From: RGIG8597 sp050872545
GTDB lineage: Bacteria; Spirochaetota; GWE2-31-10
Assembly: GCA_050872545.1 (NCBI GenBank)
Contig: JBNMHA010000030.1
Location: 1-24,461, forward strand
DNA: 24,461 nt
Direction of reading: 5' to 3'
The position numbers and the translations under genes were made by a program. Below the pieces are notes generated by a model that saw only the letters and a program-made list of their open reading frames with translations, searched no databases and was not told where the DNA came from. Positions 16,467 to 23,185 of this stretch are shown here, piece after piece (position 1 is the first letter of the stretch; each line of letters opens with the position of its first letter).

Positions 16467-16886
16467 CTACTCCTTAATTATTAATGGCTTATCAGAATAA
16501 CCAAATCCATAGCATTTTTCATTCACGCAATAATCATCGCAATTTTCATTATATTCGTCTGCTTTTATAGCCCCCTCCAATTTCAATTCACCGTCAACTA
16601 TATCTGTTGGGATTTTGAAAACAGCACGGCTAGAATCTATTTTCTTTACCAATTCCATTTTCTTTGTTCGACTGCGAAAACCGTCGCTATCTTTTGTATA
16701 GTAATACAGAGAAAAATCATCTGTTCTGAAAACTCTCACATCATCAGTATCAACGGTTATTTCGTCGCCGGGTTTTACTTTATATTTATCAAGCGTGAAA
16801 ATATAATCTTCCGGAGCCGGAGCTGAACACGCAATAAACAAAAGAAATGAAGCAACACTCATAAAAACACAAATTAATCTTTTCAT
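16467..16886 (-). CDS. Small lipoprotein of the KYE-GDEI paralogous family (2 of 5, most divergent)
   Basis: This 139-residue protein has a different leader from its relatives (MKRLICVFMSVASFLLFIAC, acylated Cys at 20), followed by APAPEDYIFTLDKYKVKPGDE. The domain keeps the family features: FTLDKY..K.GDEI, VRVF, KKIDSSRAVFKIP and a C-terminal Cys-rich part (ENCDDYCVNEKCYG). The end is PLIIKE. It is the most diverged copy, suggesting the family is older than the recent duplications around it. It ends with TAG and overlaps the ribosome binding site of the next gene. A perfect 13-base-pair hairpin (16901-16938) lies between it and the upstream family member. Confidence 0.78.
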   Translation of the reverse strand: MKRLICVFMSVASFLLFIACSAPAPEDYIFTLDKYKVKPGDEITVDTDDVRVFRTDDFSLYYYTKDSDGFRSRTKKMELVKKIDSSRAVFKIPTDIVDGELKLEGAIKADEYNENCDDYCVNEKCYGFGYSDKPLIIKE

Positions 16887-16900
16887 AAATTATTCCTTAC

Positions 16901-16938
16901 TTAATTAAGGCGGCAATACAATTAACCGCCTTAATTAA
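16901..16938 (-). terminator. Intercistronic hairpin, perfect 13-base-pair stem
   Basis: TTAATTAAGGCGG (16901-16913) and CCGCCTTAATTAA (16926-16938) are perfect inverted repeats around a 12-base loop. It touches the stop codon of the gene at 16939-17376. On the minus strand the tail after the stem is GTAAGGAATAA, with no U-tract. Only 14 bases remain before the next ATG, so it may act as a partial terminator or an mRNA stability element. Confidence 0.6.
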
Positions 16939-17376
16939 TTATTTTACTATCGTTAATTCTTTATCTGATTTTCCTCTTTTGAACCAAGTTCCGTCATCAC
17001 AAGAACATTCTTCTTTCTGTACAAAATCAGTTTCTATTTTTAAATTCACGGAACTGATAAGATCTTCCGGAATTTCTGGAACATTAAACACTGCACAGGT
17101 AGAACTTATTTTTTCTACCATTTCAAATAAGTAAATAAAAACTTTATCATTTCCATCTAGTGTTTCTTTCTTTTTATATATTTCATAATAAAGTTCAAAA
17201 TCCTCATCAAAAACTCTTACATCTCCTGTATCTACCGTTATTTTGTCCCCTATTTTCTTTTCATATTTATCAAGCGTAAAAGTAAACGTTTGAGGAGAAT
17301 CCGACCAAACACATGGCCAATAGTAACAACCGGCTAAAAACAAACATATAAAAAAGTAAATCAAATATCTTTTCAT
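16939..17376 (-). CDS. Small lipoprotein of the KYE-GDEI paralogous family (3 of 5)
   Basis: This 145-residue protein has the leader MKRYLIYFFICLFLAGC (Cys at 17) and mature start YYWPCVWSDSPQTFTFTLDK. The domain contains KYEKKIGDKITVDTGDVRVF, then DEDFELYYEIYKKKETLDGN, and the Cys-pair region EECSCDDGTWFKRG. The end is ELTIVK. The Asp-Gly-rich DGTW segment after the Cys pair is shared with the first and fifth family members. GAGGAG lies eight bases before the ATG, right after the hairpin at 17395-17426, which leaves no room for a separate promoter. Its closest relative in the middle region (IYKKKET.DG) is the copy at 19944-20375. Confidence 0.8.
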   Translation of the reverse strand: MKRYLIYFFICLFLAGCYYWPCVWSDSPQTFTFTLDKYEKKIGDKITVDTGDVRVFDEDFELYYEIYKKKETLDGNDKVFIYLFEMVEKISSTCAVFNVPEIPEDLISSVNLKIETDFVQKEECSCDDGTWFKRGKSDKELTIVK

Positions 17377-17394
17377 AATTTTATCTCCTCATAA

Positions 17395-17426
17395 CAAAGC
17401 AGAACAGACAACTCTGCTCTGCTTTG
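17395..17426 (-). terminator. Intercistronic AAAGCAGAACAG-type hairpin, copy 2
   Basis: CAAAGCAGAACAG (17395-17407) pairs with CTGCTCTGCTTTG (17414-17426), 13 base pairs with one G-T on the minus strand. The tail after the minus-strand stem is TTATGAGGAG, which already holds the ribosome binding site of the next gene, so there is no U-tract and termination should be partial at best. Confidence 0.6.
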
Positions 17427-17430
17427 TGTT

Positions 17431-17850
17431 TTATTTCACTATTGTCAGTTCTTTATCTGATTCTCCATCGCAATACCAAATTTCGCCATTATCACAATTA
17501 CTACAATCTTGCTCTCGCTCTTGTTTTATATTACCTGATAAATTTAATTTGCAGGAAAAAGCATCACTCTGAACTTCAAAGACTGCTTTCGATGAATTTA
17601 TCTTCTTTACAAACTTAAAAACACTTAGTTTGTCTGAATCTTTGTCATAACATTCAAGACGGAATTCCTTTGAATCAAATATTTTTACATCACCCGAATC
17701 TACAGTTATTTCATCTCCGACTTTTGCTTCATACTTATCAAGTGTAAAAGTAAATGCTTGAGGAGAATCTGACCAAACTCCGGGACAATAATAACAACCG
17801 GCTAAAAACAAACACAAAAAAGGATAAATCAAGTATTTTTTTAGTTTCAT
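17431..17850 (-). CDS. Small lipoprotein of the KYE-GDEI paralogous family (4 of 5)
   Basis: This 139-residue protein has the leader MKLKKYLIYPFLCLFLAGC, identical to those of members 1 and 5, then YYCPGVWSDSPQAFTFTLDK. The domain shows KYEAKVGDEITVDSGDVKIF, KKINSSKAVFEVQ and a Cys-containing region (QDCSNCDNGEIWYC). The end is ELTIVK. The central segment (KEFRLECYDKDSDKLSVFKF) differs from the other members while both ends are conserved. It starts ten bases after the cysteine peptidase gene and its AAGGA overlaps that gene's stop region, so it is clearly cotranscribed with the peptidase. That makes it the best candidate for a direct partner of it. Confidence 0.8.
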   Translation of the reverse strand: MKLKKYLIYPFLCLFLAGCYYCPGVWSDSPQAFTFTLDKYEAKVGDEITVDSGDVKIFDSKEFRLECYDKDSDKLSVFKFVKKINSSKAVFEVQSDAFSCKLNLSGNIKQEREQDCSNCDNGEIWYCDGESDKELTIVK

Positions 17851-17860
17851 TTTTTATTCC

Positions 17861-19312
17861 TTAATATATATTGACCATATAATAATCGAAACAATTTGTT
17901 GTCTTTACTTTCCAGTCATGTGTAAATGCATAAATTTGCTTATAATTATCACTATTTGTTCCCCATCCATTATCTACATCCAATCGCAATTGAGTAGTAA
18001 GGTCTGAATTTGTCCAGTAATGTTCCATTACCCCTGTAACAACAGCATAATGAAATTTGAAGTATTCTCCTTTAAAATTTTTACCATCAAAGTATAAGAT
18101 AACCGGTCTATTGTTTTTTATTTCACTGATTATATTATCTGTAGCCCCCTGCCAATCAGCCCACAATGTTTTACATCTTACATTGCCTCGGTATCCTTTT
18201 TTCTCTGCATATTTTATTCCTGTCTTCATTCCCGGATTTGTATATGGGAATATCATTCTATATTTATCAGAGCCATTTTGACCTATAATGCCATTGCAAT
18301 ACACACCAATATCAAACATCGCATCTATAATTATTGAGCTATCATCACCACCAAAAACAGTACAATATCGGTCTGAATTTGAGTTTTTCTTGTCATTCAA
18401 ATTTAAACCATTAAACAATTTTGATTTCCCTTTAAATTGGCTCCAATATGCATACAACATAGTCCAAGCAGTACTTCCACAACCTGCAGGATACCCATCG
18501 GTCATTTTATATTGTTTCCAATTAGGCATATATTTACCATTAGCAAATTTGTTTTTTAGTTCATAGTGAGTTCCGCCTTTTATATATGGGGCTTGAACTT
18601 TTCCGCCACCGCGAGTTACTGAGATTTCCATATCTTTATAGAAAACTTCCATGTCTTTTTTTGAATATTGCGGAATTGCTCCGTTTTCAATTACAGTAGT
18701 TTCAAAATCTTTTCTGCATTCATAATACCAACCTGAACTACTGCCACCTCTGCTTGTTTCTTCAATTAGAATATCTCCGTCAAAAAAACCTTTTGTTGCA
18801 AGCAATGTACCGCCGTTTCCGCTTCGTGAAACTTCACTGCTTTCTGCCGCACTTGTAAAATAGTCGTATCTCAAAAGATTAAAGTCTTCAATTCCCAACG
18901 CATTTGCATATTGTTCTGTCAATGTTTTTCCGCATTCTGCAGTTTCAGGAATCAAAATATCATTTTGTGTTACACTTACAAGAACGTACCCTGCATCTTC
19001 ATTATTTGTTTCTACCTTGCATTCATAGTAAGCAACTCCATCTACTCCGGCAATATATACTGGATATAAATTCGTTACTTTACTGTCCGTTGTCCACAAT
19101 GTCGTTTCCTCATCCAGACGCTGTGCAATTTCATTTTCTGCAACAAAACGTGCAAGCAATTTTCCTTCATTGCTTTCTTCTGCTTCAACTGCAACTGTTT
19201 TTTGTTCCGCTTTTACAGAACTACTCGATAAATCTTCTGATGCTGCTGCACATGACGCTAAACTCACTGTCAGTGCTGCTGCTCCTAATAAATTGATAAA
19301 CCTACTATTCAT
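17861..19312 (-). CDS. Secreted lipoprotein papain-fold cysteine peptidase (C10/C39-like)
   Basis: This 483-residue protein has leader MNSRFINLLGAAALTVSLAS, lipobox LASC with acylated Cys21, a Ser/Glu-rich stretch, and a propeptide region of about 200 residues. Part of the propeptide (GVAYYECKVETNNEDAGYVLVSV) resembles the pro-domains of streptopain-like enzymes. The catalytic domain has the nucleophile in GYPAGCGSTAWTMLYAYW (Cys278), the general-base His421 in FKFHYAVVTGVMEHYW, and VDNGWGTNS (446-454) as the Asn/Trp motif. This order fits C10 or C39-like peptidases. AAGGAG lies five bases before the ATG and a promoter is seen at 19384-19412. The first 44 codons and about 480 upstream bases almost duplicate those of the astacin gene, although the enzymes are unrelated. 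Four small lipoprotein genes follow. Confidence 0.82.
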   Translation of the reverse strand: MNSRFINLLGAAALTVSLASCAAASEDLSSSSVKAEQKTVAVEAEESNEGKLLARFVAENEIAQRLDEETTLWTTDSKVTNLYPVYIAGVDGVAYYECKVETNNEDAGYVLVSVTQNDILIPETAECGKTLTEQYANALGIEDFNLLRYDYFTSAAESSEVSRSGNGGTLLATKGFFDGDILIEETSRGGSSSGWYYECRKDFETTVIENGAIPQYSKKDMEVFYKDMEISVTRGGGKVQAPYIKGGTHYELKNKFANGKYMPNWKQYKMTDGYPAGCGSTAWTMLYAYWSQFKGKSKLFNGLNLNDKKNSNSDRYCTVFGGDDSSIIIDAMFDIGVYCNGIIGQNGSDKYRMIFPYTNPGMKTGIKYAEKKGYRGNVRCKTLWADWQGATDNIISEIKNNRPVILYFDGKNFKGEYFKFHYAVVTGVMEHYWTNSDLTTQLRLDVDNGWGTNSDNYKQIYAFTHDWKVKTTNCFDYYMVNIY

Positions 19313-19383
19313 TATTACTCCTTAATAATTAAAAAAAATTAGTTTGTTTTTACTTTCCAACATACCGGTTTGTCGTGAAACAT

Positions 19384-19412
19384 TTCATAATAAAAGATTA
19401 TCTATTTGTCAA
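19384..19412 (-). promoter_or_regulatory. Sigma-70-type promoter of the cysteine peptidase gene
   Basis: On the minus strand TTGACA (19412-19407) is followed after 17 bases by TATGAA (19389-19384). This would give a leader of about 60 bases ending in AAGGAG before the ATG at 19312. The same elements with the same spacing occur before the astacin gene. Confidence 0.6.
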
Positions 19413-19471
19413 TATTTTTAGTAAATATTTTTAATAAAAAATTTTTAGCAACTAACGCTGTAATTTATTTT

Positions 19472-19712
19472 CTATTTTAAAGAAAATAGGTGATAATTAT
19501 TCTTATTATCAGAATTAATATCAATAACTTTCATTTGTTTACAAAATATACTATTACTTAATTTTACAGTCGCTATTTTTTCTGGCAAAGGTTTCGCTTC
19601 ATACCACAAATTACTGTGAAAAGTCCAATACCCTTTCGGGTCTGGAAGGTACTTTTTTGTTTTTCCATAATAAAAAAGCAGTTTTAGAATATTTTAGAGA
19701 TGTTTTTTTGTC
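19472..19712 (-). pseudogene. Gene remnant upstream of the cysteine peptidase (copy 1)
   Basis: Minus-strand translation gives a coding-like C-terminal fragment, containing KTKKYLPDPKGYWTFHSN and LWYEAKPLPEKIATVKLSN, that ends at TAG (19474-19472). Upstream, a slip leads into DKKTSLKYSKTAFLL in another frame. There is no start codon. A second copy lies at 23761-23952, with several amino-acid differences but the same frame over KKYLPDPKGYWTFHS. I do not recognise the family. The fragment looks like the end of an exported or enzymatic protein that once preceded the peptidase gene. Confidence 0.5.
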
Positions 19713-19821
19713 TTATGCAATATTTAATAATCTAAATAGGAATATGATTTACCTTGCTTTTGTAAATTTTTCTGTTCGCGATGAGTGCTTGTTTTCATGT
19801 CATTCTGTACTTCCTTTTTTA

Positions 19822-19897
19822 TGTCATTCCCGTGCTGCGACACGAGAATCTGTTTTAATATTTGTAGGAGATTGTCGGATCAAGTCCGACAATGACA
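19822..19897. repeat. TGTCATT...AATGACA palindromic repeat, copy 3
   Basis: The outer inverted ends are TGTCATT and AATGACA. Inside are CGTG-CTGCGA-CACG and TTGTCGGA-TCAAG-TCCGACAA. A solo left half, TGTCATTCTGTAC, lies at 19799, in the same place as the left end of copy 4. The element sits between the end of one lipoprotein operon and the duplicated promoter module. Confidence 0.75.
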
Positions 19898-19907
19898 AGG
19901 AAGATAA

Positions 19908-19940
19908 CAAAGCAGAACAGACAACTCTGTTCTGCTTTTT
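19908..19940 (-). terminator. AAAGCAGAACAG-type hairpin, copy 3, after the astacin-operon lipoprotein
   Basis: AAAGCAGAACAG (19909-19920) and CTGTTCTGCTTT (19927-19938) pair perfectly around a six-base loop. It starts just after the stop of the gene at 19944-20375. The minus-strand tail TTTGTTATC is a weak U-tract. It is the last hairpin of the astacin-side operon. Confidence 0.65.
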
Positions 19941-19943
19941 GTT

Positions 19944-20375
19944 TTATTTTATTATTACCAATTCTTTGTCTGATTCCCCTTTTACATACCAAGTTCCGTC
20001 ATCACAAGAATACTCTTCTTTTTGAGTAAATTCTGTTCTTATTATTAATTCTCCAGTAACAATATCTTCCGGAACTTCAAACACCGCACGGGTAGAACTT
20101 ATTTTTTCAGTCATCGCAAATACATAGATAAGAACTTCATCTTTTCCATCCGGAGTTTCTTTCTTTTTATATATTTCACTGCAAAGACCAAAATCCTCAT
20201 TAAAAACTCTTACTTTTCCGGTATCTACGATTATTTTATCTCCGGCTTTTGCTTCATATTTATCTAACGTAAAAGTGAATTCATGTGGAAAATCCGACCA
20301 AGCTCCGAGACAAAAGTAACAACCGGCTAAAAACAAACACAAAAAAGGATAAATCAAATATTTTTTTAGTTTCAT
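19944..20375 (-). CDS. Small lipoprotein of the KYE-GDEI paralogous family (5 of 5)
   Basis: This 143-residue protein has the leader MKLKKYLIYPFLCLFLAGC (Cys at 19) and a start YFCLGAWSDFPHEFTFTLDK nearly identical to member 1. The middle (EIYKKKETPDGKDEVLIYVF) is closer to member 3, so it reads as a mosaic of the two. The Cys pair is reduced to one Cys in KEEYSCDDGTWYVKG. The end is ELVIIK. It is the last gene of the unit that begins with the astacin gene and lies 15 bases after the 260-residue lipoprotein, with no hairpin between them. That places one member of the family in each peptidase unit. Confidence 0.8.
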   Translation of the reverse strand: MKLKKYLIYPFLCLFLAGCYFCLGAWSDFPHEFTFTLDKYEAKAGDKIIVDTGKVRVFNEDFGLCSEIYKKKETPDGKDEVLIYVFAMTEKISSTRAVFEVPEDIVTGELIIRTEFTQKEEYSCDDGTWYVKGESDKELVIIK

Positions 20376-20390
20376 TTTTTATTCCTACTT

Positions 20391-21173
20391 TTATTTTATT
20401 ATTACAGTTTCTTTGCTATGTTCTTTATCTAGGTTAAATTCAATTTCACTGATTTTTAGTGTTATATCGTCCGCCGAATTTATTGTAATCGTCATCGGAT
20501 AATTAAACCAAGGACCAGCAACATATCCACCGGCAATATTCTCAGACTCATCAAAGAAATAACTGTTTGCGTATCTGTTATTTTCATCTTTATGATATAA
20601 ATAAACTTTCTTATCTGGCCACATACTATAATAGAAGCCATATTTCTTCACATTCTCAAGTTTGTTATTAAAATATTTTGGCCACCCTGCCAAACGGCTT
20701 ATTTTCCCATCAGCAAATTTTATTTCTATAAGCATAGAATCTTGAAAGAAATCATATACTTGAAAATCTATGTCTTCACATTTATCGTTTGCACTAATTT
20801 GTTTATATATATATGCATGTTTCACATTACTTTCATTCTTAAAATAAATATTGCTCTCTGAAGCATATTCTTTATATCCTTTTTCCAACAAAGATTCTGT
20901 CCTATTAATGGAATACTTAGGATAAACAGCCAAAAACTTTTTGTTGTAACTCTCTTCATTTATATAAATATTTTCGTCATACCCTGAAGCTCCAAATAAC
21001 ACCGGCATAACCTGTACATCTACTTGCGAATCTGTATTATTTGTTACATTGACTTTAAAATATATTGGACAAACTTTATTACTCTCGTTAGGGTTTTCCT
21101 GTGGTTCTTCACAAGATATAACAGCAAAAAGGAAAATAAGAAATTGTAACAAACCTAACATACTTCTTTTCAT
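20391..21173 (-). CDS. Lipoprotein of about 260 residues, tandem paralogue 2
   Basis: The start is the ATG at 21173, with GAGGAG six bases upstream. The longer frame to 21206 begins with TTG inside a hairpin. The leader MKRSMLGLLQFLIFLFAVIS ends in VISC (Cys21). The mature protein has an N-terminal beta-rich part (PIYFKVNVTNNTDSQVDVQV, MPVLFGASGYDENIYINEE), a middle of about 70 residues that differs completely from its tandem copy, and a near-identical C-terminal half (IEIKFADGKISRLAGWPKYF, YVAGPWFNYPMTITINSADD) ending TVIIK. I do not recognise a family. It follows the paralogue at 21226-22005 and lies within the astacin-led unit. Confidence 0.78.
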   Translation of the reverse strand: MKRSMLGLLQFLIFLFAVISCEEPQENPNESNKVCPIYFKVNVTNNTDSQVDVQVMPVLFGASGYDENIYINEESYNKKFLAVYPKYSINRTESLLEKGYKEYASESNIYFKNESNVKHAYIYKQISANDKCEDIDFQVYDFFQDSMLIEIKFADGKISRLAGWPKYFNNKLENVKKYGFYYSMWPDKKVYLYHKDENNRYANSYFFDESENIAGGYVAGPWFNYPMTITINSADDITLKISEIEFNLDKEHSKETVIIK

Positions 21174-21190
21174 TTTTATCTCCTCATAAT

Positions 21191-21220
21191 AAAGCAGAAC
21201 AGACAACTCTGCTCTGCTTT
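21191..21220 (-). terminator. Intercistronic AAAGCAGAACAG-type hairpin, copy 4
   Basis: AAAGCAGAACAG (21191-21202) pairs with CTGCTCTGCTTT (21209-21220), with one G-T pair on the minus strand. Only 17 bases separate it from the next ATG, and the minus-strand tail is ATTATGAGGAG, without a U-tract. Confidence 0.6.
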
Positions 21221-21225
21221 GTGTT

Positions 21226-22005
21226 TTATTTTATTATTACAGTTTCTTTGCTAGGTTCTTTATCTAGGTTAAATTCAATTTCACTGATTTTTAGTGTTAT
21301 ATCGTCCGCCGAATTTATTGTAATCGTCATCGGATAATTAAACCAAGGACCTGCAACATATCCACCGGCAATATTCTCAGACTCATCAAAGAAATAACTG
21401 TTTGCGTATCTGTTATTTTCATCTTTATGATATAAATAAACTTTCTTATCTGGCCATACATTATAATAGAAGCCATATTTCTTCACATTCTCAAGTTTGT
21501 TATTAAAATATTTTGGCCACCCTGCCAAACGGCTTATTTTTCCATCAGCAAATTTTATTTCTATTAATATAGAAGATTGTCCATAGATTGTTAAATTCGC
21601 TTTTTCAAAATTACCGCCTGCATCAACTGTTTTATCTATGAATTCATCTTCATACGCATTACTCTCATTAGTAACGTAGATATTGCTTCCAGAAACATGC
21701 TCTTTACATCCTTCTTTTTGTAATTTTTCTGTAAAATCTGAATATTGTGGGGCATAACCATTGCCAAATTCTGCATTATATTCTTCTTCATTTATATAAA
21801 TATTTTCATCATACCCTGAAGCTCCAAATAATACCGGCATAACATGTACATCCACTTGCGAATCTGTATTATTTGTTACATTGACTTTAAAATATACTGG
21901 GCTCTCTTCATCGTCCTCGTTAGGGGTTTCTCGTGGTTCTTCACAAGATATAACAGCAAAAAGGAAAATAAGAAATTGCAACAAACCTAACATACTTCTT
22001 TTCAT
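21226..22005 (-). CDS. Lipoprotein of about 260 residues, tandem paralogue 1
   Basis: With the start at 22005 (GAGGAG six bases upstream) this is 259 residues. Its leader and first part (MKRSMLGLLQFLIFLFAVIS, Cys21) are identical to the copy at 20391-21173 except for a few residues. The middle (roughly 21575-21785) is unlike it: EEEYNAEFGNGYAPQYSDF and NFEKANLTIYGQSS against YNKKFLAVYPKYSINRTES and CEDIDFQVYDFFQDS. The C-terminal half again matches closely at the DNA level and ends TVIIK. This block structure points to gene conversion or selection on the middle. It is the first gene after the astacin gene, separated by a hairpin with no space for a promoter. Confidence 0.78.
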   Translation of the reverse strand: MKRSMLGLLQFLIFLFAVISCEEPRETPNEDDEESPVYFKVNVTNNTDSQVDVHVMPVLFGASGYDENIYINEEEYNAEFGNGYAPQYSDFTEKLQKEGCKEHVSGSNIYVTNESNAYEDEFIDKTVDAGGNFEKANLTIYGQSSILIEIKFADGKISRLAGWPKYFNNKLENVKKYGFYYNVWPDKKVYLYHKDENNRYANSYFFDESENIAGGYVAGPWFNYPMTITINSADDITLKISEIEFNLDKEPSKETVIIK

Positions 22006-22022
22006 TTTTATCTCCTCATAAT

Positions 22023-22052
22023 AAAGCAGAACAGACAACTCTGTTCTGCTTT
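22023..22052 (-). terminator. Intercistronic AAAGCAGAACAG-type hairpin, copy 5
   Basis: AAAGCAGAACAG (22023-22034) and CTGTTCTGCTTT (22041-22052) pair perfectly around a six-base loop. It lies eight bases after the astacin stop codon and 17 bases before the next ATG. The minus-strand tail is ATTATGAGG, so it is unlikely to stop transcription fully. Confidence 0.6.
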
Positions 22053-22060
22053 GTGTTTTA

Positions 22061-23146
22061 TTATTTCTTGTACAAAGACTTAACAGCTTTTACATCAAGG
22101 TCGGTTATTTCTTTTGTTTTACTTAAAGTAATAAGATCACCCTTTTTATAATCCTGCCAATCTCTGTTTAATATAAATTGATTAGCGTAATGCATTACCG
22201 AATGTGCATCGTAAGAAGTTGTGTATGATGCTCTTTCCTGTACCCAATACGCTTTCCAACCGTAAACATCATGTTTTCGAGATTTCCATGAGCCACTCCA
22301 ATGTCCGCCATTCCACCAAGCTCCGCCGACCCATTTCCATTCATAGTATCGTTCTGTCCAAGTCCACAGCTTTTCCCATTTCCATTCCCAATACCCACGC
22401 CAATCATGATATTTAGAAAATTTGTCATAGTCACTACCTGTTTTATTTTCAACCATTGTTACATATTCATCTCTGTCATACCTTTGATGTTCATGAGACA
22501 AACCTATTGCATGACCTAACTCATGACGTGTTGTTTGATATAATAACTCGTCAGATAAATCATATTGTAAATTAAATTTATTTATTCCTGCTTTATATCC
22601 TACTTTACAGTTACCTGTTGTAGTATTATCACCAAAATTTTTCTCCACAATATTCAGTGTCCAAAAATGATCTGTATCTCTCCAAACATCTTCCCAGTAA
22701 CTATTCACACTACTTTTGAATTTTATAAAACCGGTCTTATTCTCCCAATCTTTCATTGCCTCTAATACAGCTTTCTTATTGTCATTAGAAATATTTCCGA
22801 ATTTATAATAAATCTTTCCTAAAGCCCAAGGTACAGTAGAATATTTTTTATAATGTCCTCTGCTGTTATTAGTATCTATAGCTCCAATATTTTCCATATC
22901 TTCATTTATTTCATCAATACTCACACCTTTAGCCAAAGAATTTAACAATTCTATAGTCAGGGCTCCATACATTGAGTTTGGGTAAATTACTTGGTCTCCT
23001 CCAATAACAATTCCTTCTCCGTCTTCTGATAAGTTTACAAAATCAAGTGATGCTGCAATATTTACGTCCGGCTTTATTTTTTCCATTTGCTCATTATAAT
23101 TTTCAATTATTTGAGCTATATCTTTTTGCATTGAAACTTCAATCAC
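22061..23146 (-). pseudogene. Catalytic part of an astacin-type (M12A) zinc peptidase, after an in-frame stop
   Basis: The frame is continuous with the leader-bearing ORF 23186-23572 apart from a single TAA at 23188-23186. From the GTG at 23146 it gives 361 residues without a signal peptide. The astacin zinc site is complete: HELGHAIGLSHEHQRYDRD (208-226, His208, Glu209, His212, His218), and the Met-turn is SVMHY (316-320) with its usual Tyr. The domain opens around TVPWALGKIYYKF, and the part before it reads as propeptide. Between zinc helix and Met-turn sits a tryptophan-rich insert (249-301). With the stop, the enzyme would be cytosolic or absent. Read through, it would be a lipid-anchored secreted prepro-peptidase of 503 residues. 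GGGAG is poorly spaced from the GTG. Confidence 0.82.
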
Positions 23147-23185
23147 TATTTCTTCATCTCCCGTTACATCACTTCGGGATATTTG

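Larger units (their letters stand above)
19191..19806. repeat. Long direct repeat (promoter + leader module), copy A
   Basis: From the codons for AVEA back through the signal peptide, leader, promoter and a gene remnant, this segment closely matches 23441-24066. The match starts abruptly inside each coding region and ends at the TGTCATTCT of a palindromic repeat. Identity is highest across the signal-peptide codons and the promoter. Confidence 0.85.

Noticed and set aside
15987..22052. The repeated hairpins between genes could be integron attC sites, since an integron with many cassettes is known in a Treponema species.
   Set aside because: The short near-perfect stems lack the paired RYYYAAC / GTTRRRY core sites and the extrahelical bases of attC, and no integrase gene is in the window. 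They fit terminator-like hairpins better.
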